From contig USDU01000043.1 of NCBI GenBank assembly GCA_900553635.1, positions 1-14,329 on the forward strand: a DNA stretch of 14,329 bases, given 5' to 3'. The stretch is from an uncultured Lachnospiraceae bacterium. GTDB taxonomy: Bacteria; Bacillota_A; Clostridia; Lachnospirales; Lachnospiraceae. This document shows positions 1 through 7,881 of this stretch, one piece after another (position 1 is the stretch's first letter; every line of letters starts with the position of its first letter). The translations under genes were made by a program, and so were the position numbers. The notes under the pieces are model-generated. The model worked only from the letters and a program-made list of their open reading frames with translations. It did no database searches and was not told the DNA's origin.

Positions 1-1
1 T

Positions 2-1075
2 AAAACCCTGCGCGCGGAGATAGGCAGACAGATCCAGACGCTGGAATACGCCCTTCATTCTTCCGATTTTTGTTATCACGATTCTGATATCCACTACGAG
101 GTGGCGGAGGAAGGATACTGCAATTACGCGAATCAGTTCGCGCGGGAAGGCGTTTCCTATAAAGAACGGGAATATCAGGACAGTGAAAATGACGGAAAGC
201 ATTATTCGAAACTGATAGATATGGATTCCCTTCTGACGAATTTTCTGCTCTGCGAATTTACCATGAACTGGGACGCCATGAAGAACAGCGTATATCTGTA
301 TAAGGATCTGGAGGGGCTCTGGTCCCTGGGACCGGCCTGGGATTACGACTGGGGCTGGGGCAACAGTATGTACACACTGAACACCTGGTATACAAAAGAG
401 TGGTGTACCACCAGCGCCTATTATGCCAACGAGGCTTACTACCAGACAGTACAATGGAACCGTTATCTGATCCGGGATCCCTATTTTCTGGCCTTATTAC
501 AGGAGCGGTATCAGGAAATCCGGGAAACGGTGCTGGAAGAGTTGATCCGGGACGGCGGAACCATCGATCGATACGCGGAAGACTTACGCCCTGCGGCCCA
601 GGCCAACGACGCCCGCTGGGGCGGCTGCATGGGAACCTTCGAGGGCCAGAAATTTGACGAGGGAATCGCGGAGCTTAAGCGCTTTATGAAGGAGCGGCTG
701 TCCTGGATGGATGAGCAGTTCGCGTCCGTAGAAAGCCTGCGGAAATCCTTCGGATATTATGCCAATTCCAGCCTGATCTGGATATCGGAAGTGGATCAGA
801 CGTCCGAACGGGGAAAGGTACGGATTGTAGTGGAGACAGAGGTGCCGGAAGGTACGGCGGTGTCCCTGCAGGTAAATGGCACAAACTTTTATACGGCGTC
901 CCTTGAGGATGGGAAAGCTGTGTTTGAAGTTCCAAACGCGGCGCTTCGCTCCGGCGGCAATGTGGCGCAGGCCCGGCTTAAGGGAGCGGACGGGGAATGG
1001 CTTGTGAACCCGGATGGAACGACGGAGGGAGACTATACAAACGCCATTTCCAATTACGCCTATTTTGTTAAATAA
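2..1075 (+). CDS. CotH kinase family protein (3' part only)
   Basis: The reading frame is open from base 2 to the TAA at 1073-1075, giving 357 visible residues; the 5' end lies outside the window, so the GTG at 101 is an internal codon and not the start. The stretch around residues 72-117 has the CotH pattern: an acidic helix with the sequence TNFLLCEFTMNWDA, a 'YLYKD' strand, then GPAWDYDW (residues 110-117), which matches the conserved GPxWDFDW segment of CotH proteins. CotH-type proteins are atypical protein kinases first known from the Bacillus spore coat; many gut Clostridia have extracellular relatives with extra beta domains. After the kinase-like part, from about residue 255, comes a beta-rich module with no cell-wall sorting motif or membrane segment. 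The substrate is unknown. The gene ends before a terminator, so it is the last gene of its transcript. The family call is firm; the role is not. Confidence 0.85.
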   Translation, partial: KTLRAEIGRQIQTLEYALHSSDFCYHDSDIHYEVAEEGYCNYANQFAREGVSYKEREYQDSENDGKHYSKLIDMDSLLTNFLLCEFTMNWDAMKNSVYLYKDLEGLWSLGPAWDYDWGWGNSMYTLNTWYTKEWCTTSAYYANEAYYQTVQWNRYLIRDPYFLALLQERYQEIRETVLEELIRDGGTIDRYAEDLRPAAQANDARWGGCMGTFEGQKFDEGIAELKRFMKERLSWMDEQFASVESLRKSFGYYANSSLIWISEVDQTSERGKVRIVVETEVPEGTAVSLQVNGTNFYTASLEDGKAVFEVPNAALRSGGNVAQARLKGADGEWLVNPDGTTEGDYTNAISNYAYFVK

Positions 1076-1113
1076 AGGTAAAAAAACACAGATAAATTTT
1101 CGATAACTTTTAC

Positions 1114-1143
1114 AGCGCCGTTTCTTGACGGCGCTTCTTTTCT
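1114..1143 (+). terminator. Intrinsic terminator of the CotH-family gene
   Basis: A perfect 8-bp inverted repeat, AGCGCCGT (1114-1121) and ACGGCGCT (1128-1135), with a 6-base loop is followed by a T-rich tract TCTTTTCT. It lies 38 bases after the CotH-family stop codon. The 3' arm and loop also contain the -35 box of the pyk promoter, so the same DNA serves both jobs. Confidence 0.8.
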
Positions 1144-1154
1144 GGTGTTATAAT
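1125..1154 (+). promoter_or_regulatory. Sigma-A promoter of pyk-mutS-mutL
   Basis: A -35 box TTGACG (1125-1130) and a consensus -10 box TATAAT (1149-1154) are 18 bases apart, and the -10 has the extended TGn element (TG at 1146-1147). The predicted transcription start is near 1161, leaving about 45 bases of leader before the pyk ATG. This near-consensus promoter is what one expects for a highly expressed glycolytic gene. Confidence 0.8.
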
Positions 1155-1205
1155 GGGCGGGTAAAATGGAAAAGATAGAGAAAAGAAAACAGGAGTGAGA
1201 AGAAG

Positions 1206-2960
1206 ATGACTATGAAATTAAGAAAAACGAAAATTATCTGTACTCTGGGACCTGCCTCCGAATCCGAAGAAGTGATTCGCGAACTGATGCTGGCAGGCAT
1301 GAATGTAGCAAGACTGAATTTCTCCCATGGAACCCATGAGGAGCAGAGAGGAAAGCTGGAGCGTGTAAAGAGGGTCCGGGAAGAGTTGGGGCTGCCTGTT
1401 GCATTGCTTCTGGATACAAAGGGCCCGGAGATCCGAACCGGCGAATTTGAAAAAGGAAAGGTAGAGCTGAAGAAGGGACAGACCTTCGTGTTGACTACCG
1501 AGGATGTGCTGGGAAATGAAGGAAAGGTCTCCATTACCTACAAAAACCTGGTGAAAGACGTACAGGAAGGCGATTCCATCCTGATCGACGACGGTCTCAT
1601 CGGCCTGAAGGTTGTAAAGGTGACCGAGAAAGAGATCATCTGCAGCGTAGAGAACGGTGGAACCGTTTCCAATAAGAAGGGTATCAATGTGCCGGGCGTC
1701 GAGCTGAAGATGCCGTTTATCAGTAAAAAGGATAAGGACGATATTCTGTTTGCGGTGAAAGAGGGCTTTGATTACATCGCTGCTTCCTTCACCCGGACTG
1801 CCGACGATATTCTGGAGATCCGCCGGATCCTGGAAGAGAACAACTGTAATTTCATCAAGATCATTGCCAAGGTGGAAAATGATCAGGGTATTAAAAATGT
1901 GGACGAGATCCTGCGCGTGGCCGACGGCGTCATGATTGCCCGCGGCGACATGGGTGTGGAGATTCCCTTAGAAGAGGTGCCGAGTATCCAGAAGAAGCTG
2001 ATCCGCAAGGCCTTTGAGACAGGCAAGCCGATTATCACTGCTACCCAGATGCTGGATTCCATGATGAAGAATCCGCGCCCAACCCGTGCGGAGACCTCTG
2101 ACGTGGCCAACGCCATTTACCAGGGTACCAGTGCCATTATGCTGTCCGGCGAGACTGCTTCCGGTCAGTATCCGGTAGAGGCCCTGAAGACCATGGTAAA
2201 GATTGCCCTGCGTACCGAGGCGGATATTGATTATGACGAGCGTTTCAAGCGCCGGAGCATCGAAGATCGGACCGATATCACCAACGCCGTTTCCCATGCG
2301 ACCTGCACCACAGCCGTGGACCTGCACGCGTCGGCGATTATTACAGTCACCAAGTCCGGCCGTACTGTGGGAATGGTAGCCAAGCATCATCCGGGCTGCA
2401 TGATCATCGGCTGCTGTATGGATGATTACGTATGCCGTCAGCTGAACCTGTACTGGGGCGTGCAGCCGCTGCTGCTCCCGAAGGAGGATGACGCGGACGC
2501 TCTGTTCAACAGCGCGGTGGCTGCCGCAGAGGAGGCTGGTCTGGTATCCAGAGGTGATCTGACGGTTCTGACCGCGGGCGTACCCCTTGGCGTGACCGGA
2601 ACCACGAACCTGATCAAGGTACAGGTAGCGGGTAAGATTCTGGTCAAAGGTAAGGGCTATACCAAGAAGAAGGTCTGCGGCCCGATCTGTGTGGCGAAGG
2701 ACGCAGAGGAATTGAAGAAAAATTTCGTAGCCGGCGATATCGTCGTTGTACCGGAGACTACCAATGAGATGCTGCCGGAGCTCAAAAGCGCCCAGGCAGT
2801 CATTGCGGAGCATGGAGGAAGCAATTCCCATGCGGCCATCGTAGGTCTGACCCTGGATATTCCGGTTATTGTGAACGCGGCCAACGCGACGGAAATACTG
2901 AAGAGCGGAGCTGTGGTACAGGTGGATGCGGAGACCGGAACCGTTTCCAGCAACAGCTAG
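1206..2960 (+). CDS. pyk: Pyruvate kinase with C-terminal PEP-utiliser domain
   Basis: Cytoplasmic glycolytic enzyme converting phosphoenolpyruvate and ADP to pyruvate and ATP. Its 584 residues match the long Bacillus-type enzyme (about 585). Motifs in order: KTKIICTLGPAS (7-18), NVARLNFSHG with R36, the active-site signature IIAKVEN with catalytic K222 and metal ligand E224, RGDMGVEIP from 246, and TATQML from 278. The last 100 or so residues are the extra domain seen in Gram-positive enzymes, containing GGSNSHAA (537-544); H542 aligns with the phosphohistidine of PEP-utilising enzymes, though in pyruvate kinases this domain is not known to be required for catalysis. ATG 1206 is chosen because AGGAG (1191-1195) sits 10 bases upstream; an in-frame ATG at 1212 is less well spaced. 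It has its own strong promoter and the message appears to continue into mutS. No anomalies were seen. Confidence 0.97.
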   Translation: MTMKLRKTKIICTLGPASESEEVIRELMLAGMNVARLNFSHGTHEEQRGKLERVKRVREELGLPVALLLDTKGPEIRTGEFEKGKVELKKGQTFVLTTEDVLGNEGKVSITYKNLVKDVQEGDSILIDDGLIGLKVVKVTEKEIICSVENGGTVSNKKGINVPGVELKMPFISKKDKDDILFAVKEGFDYIAASFTRTADDILEIRRILEENNCNFIKIIAKVENDQGIKNVDEILRVADGVMIARGDMGVEIPLEEVPSIQKKLIRKAFETGKPIITATQMLDSMMKNPRPTRAETSDVANAIYQGTSAIMLSGETASGQYPVEALKTMVKIALRTEADIDYDERFKRRSIEDRTDITNAVSHATCTTAVDLHASAIITVTKSGRTVGMVAKHHPGCMIIGCCMDDYVCRQLNLYWGVQPLLLPKEDDADALFNSAVAAAEEAGLVSRGDLTVLTAGVPLGVTGTTNLIKVQVAGKILVKGKGYTKKKVCGPICVAKDAEELKKNFVAGDIVVVPETTNEMLPELKSAQAVIAEHGGSNSHAAIVGLTLDIPVIVNAANATEILKSGAVVQVDAETGTVSSNS

Positions 2961-2971
2961 GAGGAAAATTC

Positions 2972-5578
2972 ATGGCGGAACTGACACCCATGATGCAGCA
3001 GTACCTGAAGACCAAGGAGCAATACAAGGACTGCATACTATTCTATCGTCTGGGCGATTTTTATGAAATGTTTTTCGACGACGCGAAGATCGCGTCCCGG
3101 GAACTGGAACTGACATTAACAGGAAAGAGTTGTGGATTGGAGGAACGCGCACCTATGTGTGGCGTTCCTTATCATGCTGTAGAGGGATACTTAAACCGGC
3201 TGGTGTCCAGAGGCTATAAGGTGGCCATCTGCGAGCAAATAGAGGATCCGAAGGAAGCCAGGGGCCTGGTGGCCCGGGATGTGGTGCGCATCGTGACGCC
3301 GGGTACAAACTTAAGCACCGCCGATGAGACGAAGAATAATTATCTGATGTGTATTGTTTATCTGTCCGATCGTTACGGGATTTCCACAGCGGACATCACC
3401 ACCGGCGATTATCTGGTGACCGAGGTGGATTCAGAGCGGAAGCTTTTGGATGAGATCAATAAATTTGCCCCTGCGGAGATCATCTGCAACGAGGCATTTT
3501 CCATGAGCGGCGTGGATCTGGAGGATCTGAAGTTCCGTCTGAATATCGCCCTTTACCCGTTGGAGTCATGGTATTTTGACGACGAATTATGTAAAAATAC
3601 CCTGTTGGAGCATTTTCAGGCAGCAAATCTTGCGGGACTTGGCCTTACAGATTTAAGCTGCGGTATGATCGCAGCGGGCGCTCTGTTGAAATACCTTTAT
3701 GAGACCCAGAAGCAGCCCCTGACCCATATGACCCACCTGCAGACCTATACCATCGGCAAATACATGATCATCGACAGCTCCAGCCGGAGAAATCTGGAGC
3801 TGACAGAGACCCTGCGGGAAAAGCTGAAGCGGGGCTCGCTTCTGTGGGTGCTGGATAAGACAAAGACCGCCATGGGGGCCAGAACCCTTCGGGGCATGGT
3901 GGAGCAGCCTCTCATTGACCGGGCGGAGATCGAGAAGCGCCATGCGGCTATCGAGGAGCTGAATCAGCATGTAATCAGTCGGGAAGAGCTGCGGGAATAC
4001 CTGAATCCCATCTATGATCTGGAGCGTCTGATTGGCCGTATCAGTTATAAGACGGCCAATCCCAGAGATATGATTGCGTTCCGGTCATCTCTGGAAATGC
4101 TGCCCCATATCCACACATTACTGGAAGATTTTTCCTCTCCGCTTCTCTGTGAACTGCGGGAGGATCTGGATACGCTGACGGATATCCAGGCTATGATTGA
4201 AAAAGCTATTCAGGAGGATCCGCCCATCTCCATCCGGGACGGCGACATCATCAAGGACGGCTATCATGAGGATGTGGATCGCTTCCGGAAGGCCAAGACC
4301 GAGGGCAAGAGCTGGCTGGCAAAGCTGGAGGCCGAGGAGCGGGACAAGACCGGTATCAAAAATCTGAAAATCAAGTACAATAAAGTATTCGGTTATTATT
4401 TGGAGGTCACCAACTCCTACAAGGATATGGTTCCCGAGACCTGGATGCGCAAGCAGACCCTGACCAACGCGGAGCGCTATATTACGCCGGAGCTGAAGGA
4501 GCTGGAGGATACGATTCTGGGGGCCGAAGAGAAGCTGACAGCCCTGGAATACGGCCTGTTCTGCGAGCTGCGGGACAACATTGCTTCCCAGGTACTGCGG
4601 ATTCAGAAGACTGCCAAGGCTGTGGCCATGGTGGATGTATTCGCGTCCCTGGCCTTCGTGGCGGAGCGGAATCATTTTGTGCGCCCGAAGATGAACGAAA
4701 AGGGAATCATCGACATCAAGGGCGGCCGCCATCCGGTGGTGGAGCAGATGATCGATAACGACATGTTCATTCCCAACGATACATATCTCGATAATAACGC
4801 CAAACGGATTTCCATCATCACCGGCCCGAATATGGCCGGAAAATCCACCTACATGCGCCAGGCGGCTCTCATCGTGCTGATGGCTCAGATCGGCAGCTTC
4901 GTTCCGGCGGACAGCGCGAAGATCGGCATCGTAGATCGGATTTTTACCCGTGTGGGTGCCTCCGATGACCTGGCTTCCGGACAGAGTACTTTTATGGTGG
5001 AAATGACAGAGGTGGCGAATATTCTACGGAACGCCACCGGCAACAGCCTTCTGATTCTCGACGAGATCGGAAGGGGAACCAGCACCTTCGACGGCCTGGC
5101 CATCGCCTGGGCGGTCATTGAATACATCAGCAATCCGAAGATTCTCGGGGCCAAGACCCTGTTTGCCACCCATTACCATGAGCTGACCGAGCTGGAGGGA
5201 TCCCTGGCGGGTGTGAATAACTACTGCATCGCCGTCAAGGAAAAGGGCGACGACATCGTGTTCCTGCGGAAAATCATCCGGGGCGGCGCGGATAAGAGCT
5301 ACGGCATTCAGGTGGCGAAGCTGGCCGGGGTGCCCGATCCGGTTATCGCCCGGGCCAAGGAGCTGGTGGAGGAGTTAAGCGAAGCGGATATTTCTCTGAA
5401 GCCGAAGGCGCTGCCGGTGGAAATGAGCATGGAGTCCGAGCAGATCTCCCTTTTCGATACGGTGAAGGACGACGATATCATTACCGAGATCCGGGACATG
5501 GATCTGGGTAATATGACGCCGCTGGACGCGCTCAATACCATCTATCGGCTGCAGAACAAGATTAAGAACAGGTGGTGA
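2972..5578 (+). CDS. mutS: DNA mismatch repair protein MutS
   Basis: Recognises base mismatches and small loops in newly replicated DNA and, on ATP binding, becomes a sliding clamp that recruits MutL. The 868-residue length is normal for MutS1. The N-terminal mismatch-reading motif F-Y-E is present (F30-Y31-E32), which separates it from MutS2. The connector and lever domains fill the middle. The C-terminal ABC-type ATPase has a Walker A motif GPNMAGKST (618-626), the signature region 'ASDDLASGQSTFMVEM', Walker B LILDEIGRGTS with D697-E698, and the ATHYHEL switch. The Shine-Dalgarno TAGGAGGA overlaps the pyk TAG stop and lies 6 bases before the ATG, so translation is probably coupled to pyk. 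mutL follows 4 bases after the stop. All catalytic motifs are intact. Confidence 0.97.
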   Translation: MAELTPMMQQYLKTKEQYKDCILFYRLGDFYEMFFDDAKIASRELELTLTGKSCGLEERAPMCGVPYHAVEGYLNRLVSRGYKVAICEQIEDPKEARGLVARDVVRIVTPGTNLSTADETKNNYLMCIVYLSDRYGISTADITTGDYLVTEVDSERKLLDEINKFAPAEIICNEAFSMSGVDLEDLKFRLNIALYPLESWYFDDELCKNTLLEHFQAANLAGLGLTDLSCGMIAAGALLKYLYETQKQPLTHMTHLQTYTIGKYMIIDSSSRRNLELTETLREKLKRGSLLWVLDKTKTAMGARTLRGMVEQPLIDRAEIEKRHAAIEELNQHVISREELREYLNPIYDLERLIGRISYKTANPRDMIAFRSSLEMLPHIHTLLEDFSSPLLCELREDLDTLTDIQAMIEKAIQEDPPISIRDGDIIKDGYHEDVDRFRKAKTEGKSWLAKLEAEERDKTGIKNLKIKYNKVFGYYLEVTNSYKDMVPETWMRKQTLTNAERYITPELKELEDTILGAEEKLTALEYGLFCELRDNIASQVLRIQKTAKAVAMVDVFASLAFVAERNHFVRPKMNEKGIIDIKGGRHPVVEQMIDNDMFIPNDTYLDNNAKRISIITGPNMAGKSTYMRQAALIVLMAQIGSFVPADSAKIGIVDRIFTRVGASDDLASGQSTFMVEMTEVANILRNATGNSLLILDEIGRGTSTFDGLAIAWAVIEYISNPKILGAKTLFATHYHELTELEGSLAGVNNYCIAVKEKGDDIVFLRKIIRGGADKSYGIQVAKLAGVPDPVIARAKELVEELSEADISLKPKALPVEMSMESEQISLFDTVKDDDIITEIRDMDLGNMTPLDALNTIYRLQNKIKNRW

Positions 5579-5582
5579 TCGG

Positions 5583-7781
5583 ATGGCAAATATTCAGGTA
5601 CTGGATCAGAAAACAATCGATCAGATCGCGGCGGGAGAGGTCATCGAACGGCCCTCCTCCGTGGTCAAGGAGCTTGTGGAAAATTCCATCGACGCTGGCG
5701 CCACGGCGGTCACGGTGGAAATCCGGGACGGCGGCACCTCCTTTATCCGGGTGACTGACAATGGAAGCGGCATCGACCGCGACCAGGTGGCAGTTGCCTT
5801 TTTGCGCCATTCCACCAGTAAAATCCGGGTGGTGGAGGATCTGTTTCATGTGGCTTCTCTGGGATTCCGCGGTGAGGCCTTGTCTAGTATCGCGTCCATC
5901 GCCATGGTGGAGCTGATTACGAAGACTAGGGACGCGGACGCTGGCGTGCGCTATGTCATCGAGGGCGGCGCGGAGAAGAAGCTGGAGGATATGGCTGCGC
6001 CGGACGGCACCACCTTTCTGGTGCGGAGTCTCTTTTATAACACCCCGGCCAGGCGGAAGTTTCTAAAGTCCCCCATGACCGAGGCCGGTTATATCAGCGA
6101 TCTGATGGAGCGTCTGGCTCTGTCCCGTCCTGACATTTCCTTCCAGTTCATCAACAATGGACAGACAAAGCTTCACACCTCGGGCAATCATAACCTGAAG
6201 GATGTGATTTACCATATCTATGGCCGGGAGATCGCGGCCAATCTGGCGGAGATCGACGCAGAGCAGGGGCCGGTGCGGATTACGGGCTTTATCGGGAAAC
6301 CGGCGGTGTCCAGGGGAAACAGAGGATTTGAGAACTATTTTATCAATGGAAGATATATTAAGAGTAATGTGATCGCCCGGGGCATCGAAGAGGGCTATCG
6401 GACCTTCATGATGCAGCATAAGTACCCGTTTACGGCGCTGCATTTTACGATAGACGGCGGGCTTCTGGATGTGAATGTGCATCCGACGAAGATGGAGTTA
6501 CGATTCTCTAACCAGGAGCAGCTGTACCGGTTCGTGAGAGAAACGGTGCATCAGGGGCTTATGGGACGGGAGCTGATTCCGGAGGTGAAGCTTAACGAAG
6601 ACGAGCCTGTGAAGAAGGCGGAAGATAAGCCCGCTCTGGAAAATGAGATCAATCCGGTCAGCGCTTTGGCGCGGCAGGGAAGTGCGGCAGCTACGGCAAA
6701 ACCGGAACCGGCTAAGCCCCAACAGCCTCAGGCAGCGCCGACCCCGCAGGAGCGGAATCTGGAATACTTTATGGAGCAGATGCGCAAGCGTGTGAACGCG
6801 GAGTTTGAGGAGAAGAAGGTAGCGAAGCAAGTAGAAGCGAAGCCAGTGCTGAAGGATGATCCGATCTTCAGCAATGAGGAGCTGGCGATGCTGGAGCCAA
6901 AGATAGAAAAACGGCAGCAGGAACAGCCGGTGGTACAGGCGGAAGAGAAAACACCTGTACCGGAGTGTGCTGTGGAGCCGGGGATTCTGCGGGAGGATGG
7001 CGTGTACCGGGTGACTCGGAAAGAGAACGAAGCCAAGGAGACAACGGTTGTGGCTGCTCCAGAGCCGGAGCAGGCAGCCATGCTGGAAGCGGCGACAGTG
7101 AAAGCACCGAAAGCAGTCGATATCACCGCGCGGATAGAGAAGGCCCCGGACACAGCATATGAGCAGCAGGATCTCTTCGACCACCGACTCCTGAATCCCA
7201 AGACAAAATCCGACATTATCATCATTGGTCAGTTATTTGAAACTTACTGGCTGGTGCAGTTCGAAGATAAATTTTACATGATCGACCAGCATGCGGCTCA
7301 CGAAAAGGTGCTCTACGAGCGCACGGTCAAAACCCTGGCAAGCAAGGAAATTACGTCCCAGATGGTCAGCCCGCCCATGATCCTGACCCTGAATATGCAG
7401 GAGGCGGCGAAGCTTGCCGAATATCAGGACTATTTTCAGGAGCTGGGCTTCGAGATCGAGCCCTTCGGCGGCAAAGAATACGCGGTCAGCGCAGTTCCGG
7501 CCAATCTGTACGGGCTGGCGGAAAAAGACTTGTTCATGGAGCTCTTAGACGATCTGGAATACGTCAGCGGAAAAAACACAGAGATGATTCTGGATAAGAT
7601 CGCTTCCATGTCCTGCAAGGCTGCAGTCAAGGGTAACCAGCGCCTGTCCACGGCGGAGGCGAAGGAACTGATCGAGGAGCTTCTGACCCTCGATAATCCT
7701 TACAACTGCCCCCATGGACGGCCTACGATTATCTCCATGTCGAAGCAGGAGATTGAGAAGAAATTCAAGCGAATCGTGTAA
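5583..7781 (+). CDS. mutL: DNA mismatch repair endonuclease MutL
   Basis: MutS-activated GHKL ATPase that nicks the strand to be repaired in bacteria lacking MutH. The N-terminal ATPase has E30-L-V-E-N34-S-I-D37 (ATP hydrolysis and Mg2+ binding), DNGSGI (59-64) and GFRGEAL (94-100). The C-terminal dimerisation and nuclease domain has DQHAAHEKVLYE (568-579), the metal-binding DQHA(x)2E(x)4E motif, plus SCKAAVKG around C678 and CPHGRPT (709-715), so it should be nuclease-competent. Between them, residues about 330-555 form a low-complexity linker rich in E, K, A, P and Q; at 732 residues the protein is longer than many MutL proteins (about 620-670), and the excess is in this linker. The start codon is 4 bases after the mutS stop, with GGTGG at the end of mutS as a likely ribosome site. 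No miaA follows, although that gene is a frequent mutL neighbour in Firmicutes. Confidence 0.96.
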   Translation: MANIQVLDQKTIDQIAAGEVIERPSSVVKELVENSIDAGATAVTVEIRDGGTSFIRVTDNGSGIDRDQVAVAFLRHSTSKIRVVEDLFHVASLGFRGEALSSIASIAMVELITKTRDADAGVRYVIEGGAEKKLEDMAAPDGTTFLVRSLFYNTPARRKFLKSPMTEAGYISDLMERLALSRPDISFQFINNGQTKLHTSGNHNLKDVIYHIYGREIAANLAEIDAEQGPVRITGFIGKPAVSRGNRGFENYFINGRYIKSNVIARGIEEGYRTFMMQHKYPFTALHFTIDGGLLDVNVHPTKMELRFSNQEQLYRFVRETVHQGLMGRELIPEVKLNEDEPVKKAEDKPALENEINPVSALARQGSAAATAKPEPAKPQQPQAAPTPQERNLEYFMEQMRKRVNAEFEEKKVAKQVEAKPVLKDDPIFSNEELAMLEPKIEKRQQEQPVVQAEEKTPVPECAVEPGILREDGVYRVTRKENEAKETTVVAAPEPEQAAMLEAATVKAPKAVDITARIEKAPDTAYEQQDLFDHRLLNPKTKSDIIIIGQLFETYWLVQFEDKFYMIDQHAAHEKVLYERTVKTLASKEITSQMVSPPMILTLNMQEAAKLAEYQDYFQELGFEIEPFGGKEYAVSAVPANLYGLAEKDLFMELLDDLEYVSGKNTEMILDKIASMSCKAAVKGNQRLSTAEAKELIEELLTLDNPYNCPHGRPTIISMSKQEIEKKFKRIV

Positions 7782-7861
7782 AGATGGAAAAGATAGTAGT
7801 GCGATGTGACGGTAGTCTTGGAAGTAGTATTTACGGAGATAGAAGAGAAGCGTACAGACGC

Positions 7862-7881
7862 AAAAGGAGGATGAACCTGTG
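7862..7881 (+). promoter_or_regulatory. Shine-Dalgarno selecting a GTG start
   Basis: AAAAGGAGG (7862-7870) is a strong ribosome binding site 8 bases before the GTG at 7879. The ATG immediately after the site (7871) opens only Met-Asn-Leu before a TGA and is too close to be used, so GTG 7879 is the start. The rest of the 97-base gap after mutL shows no convincing promoter or terminator, so readthrough from mutL is possible. Confidence 0.75.

Noticed and set aside
1968..2831. A 287-codon minus-strand frame inside pyk
   Set aside because: It is antisense to conserved pyruvate kinase motifs and gives no recognisable protein; it reflects codon bias in a GC-rich gene.
6498..7184. A 228-codon minus-strand frame opposite the MutL linker
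   Set aside because: Leu/Arg-rich antisense of a repetitive GAG/GAA/CAG-rich stretch; it has no family features.
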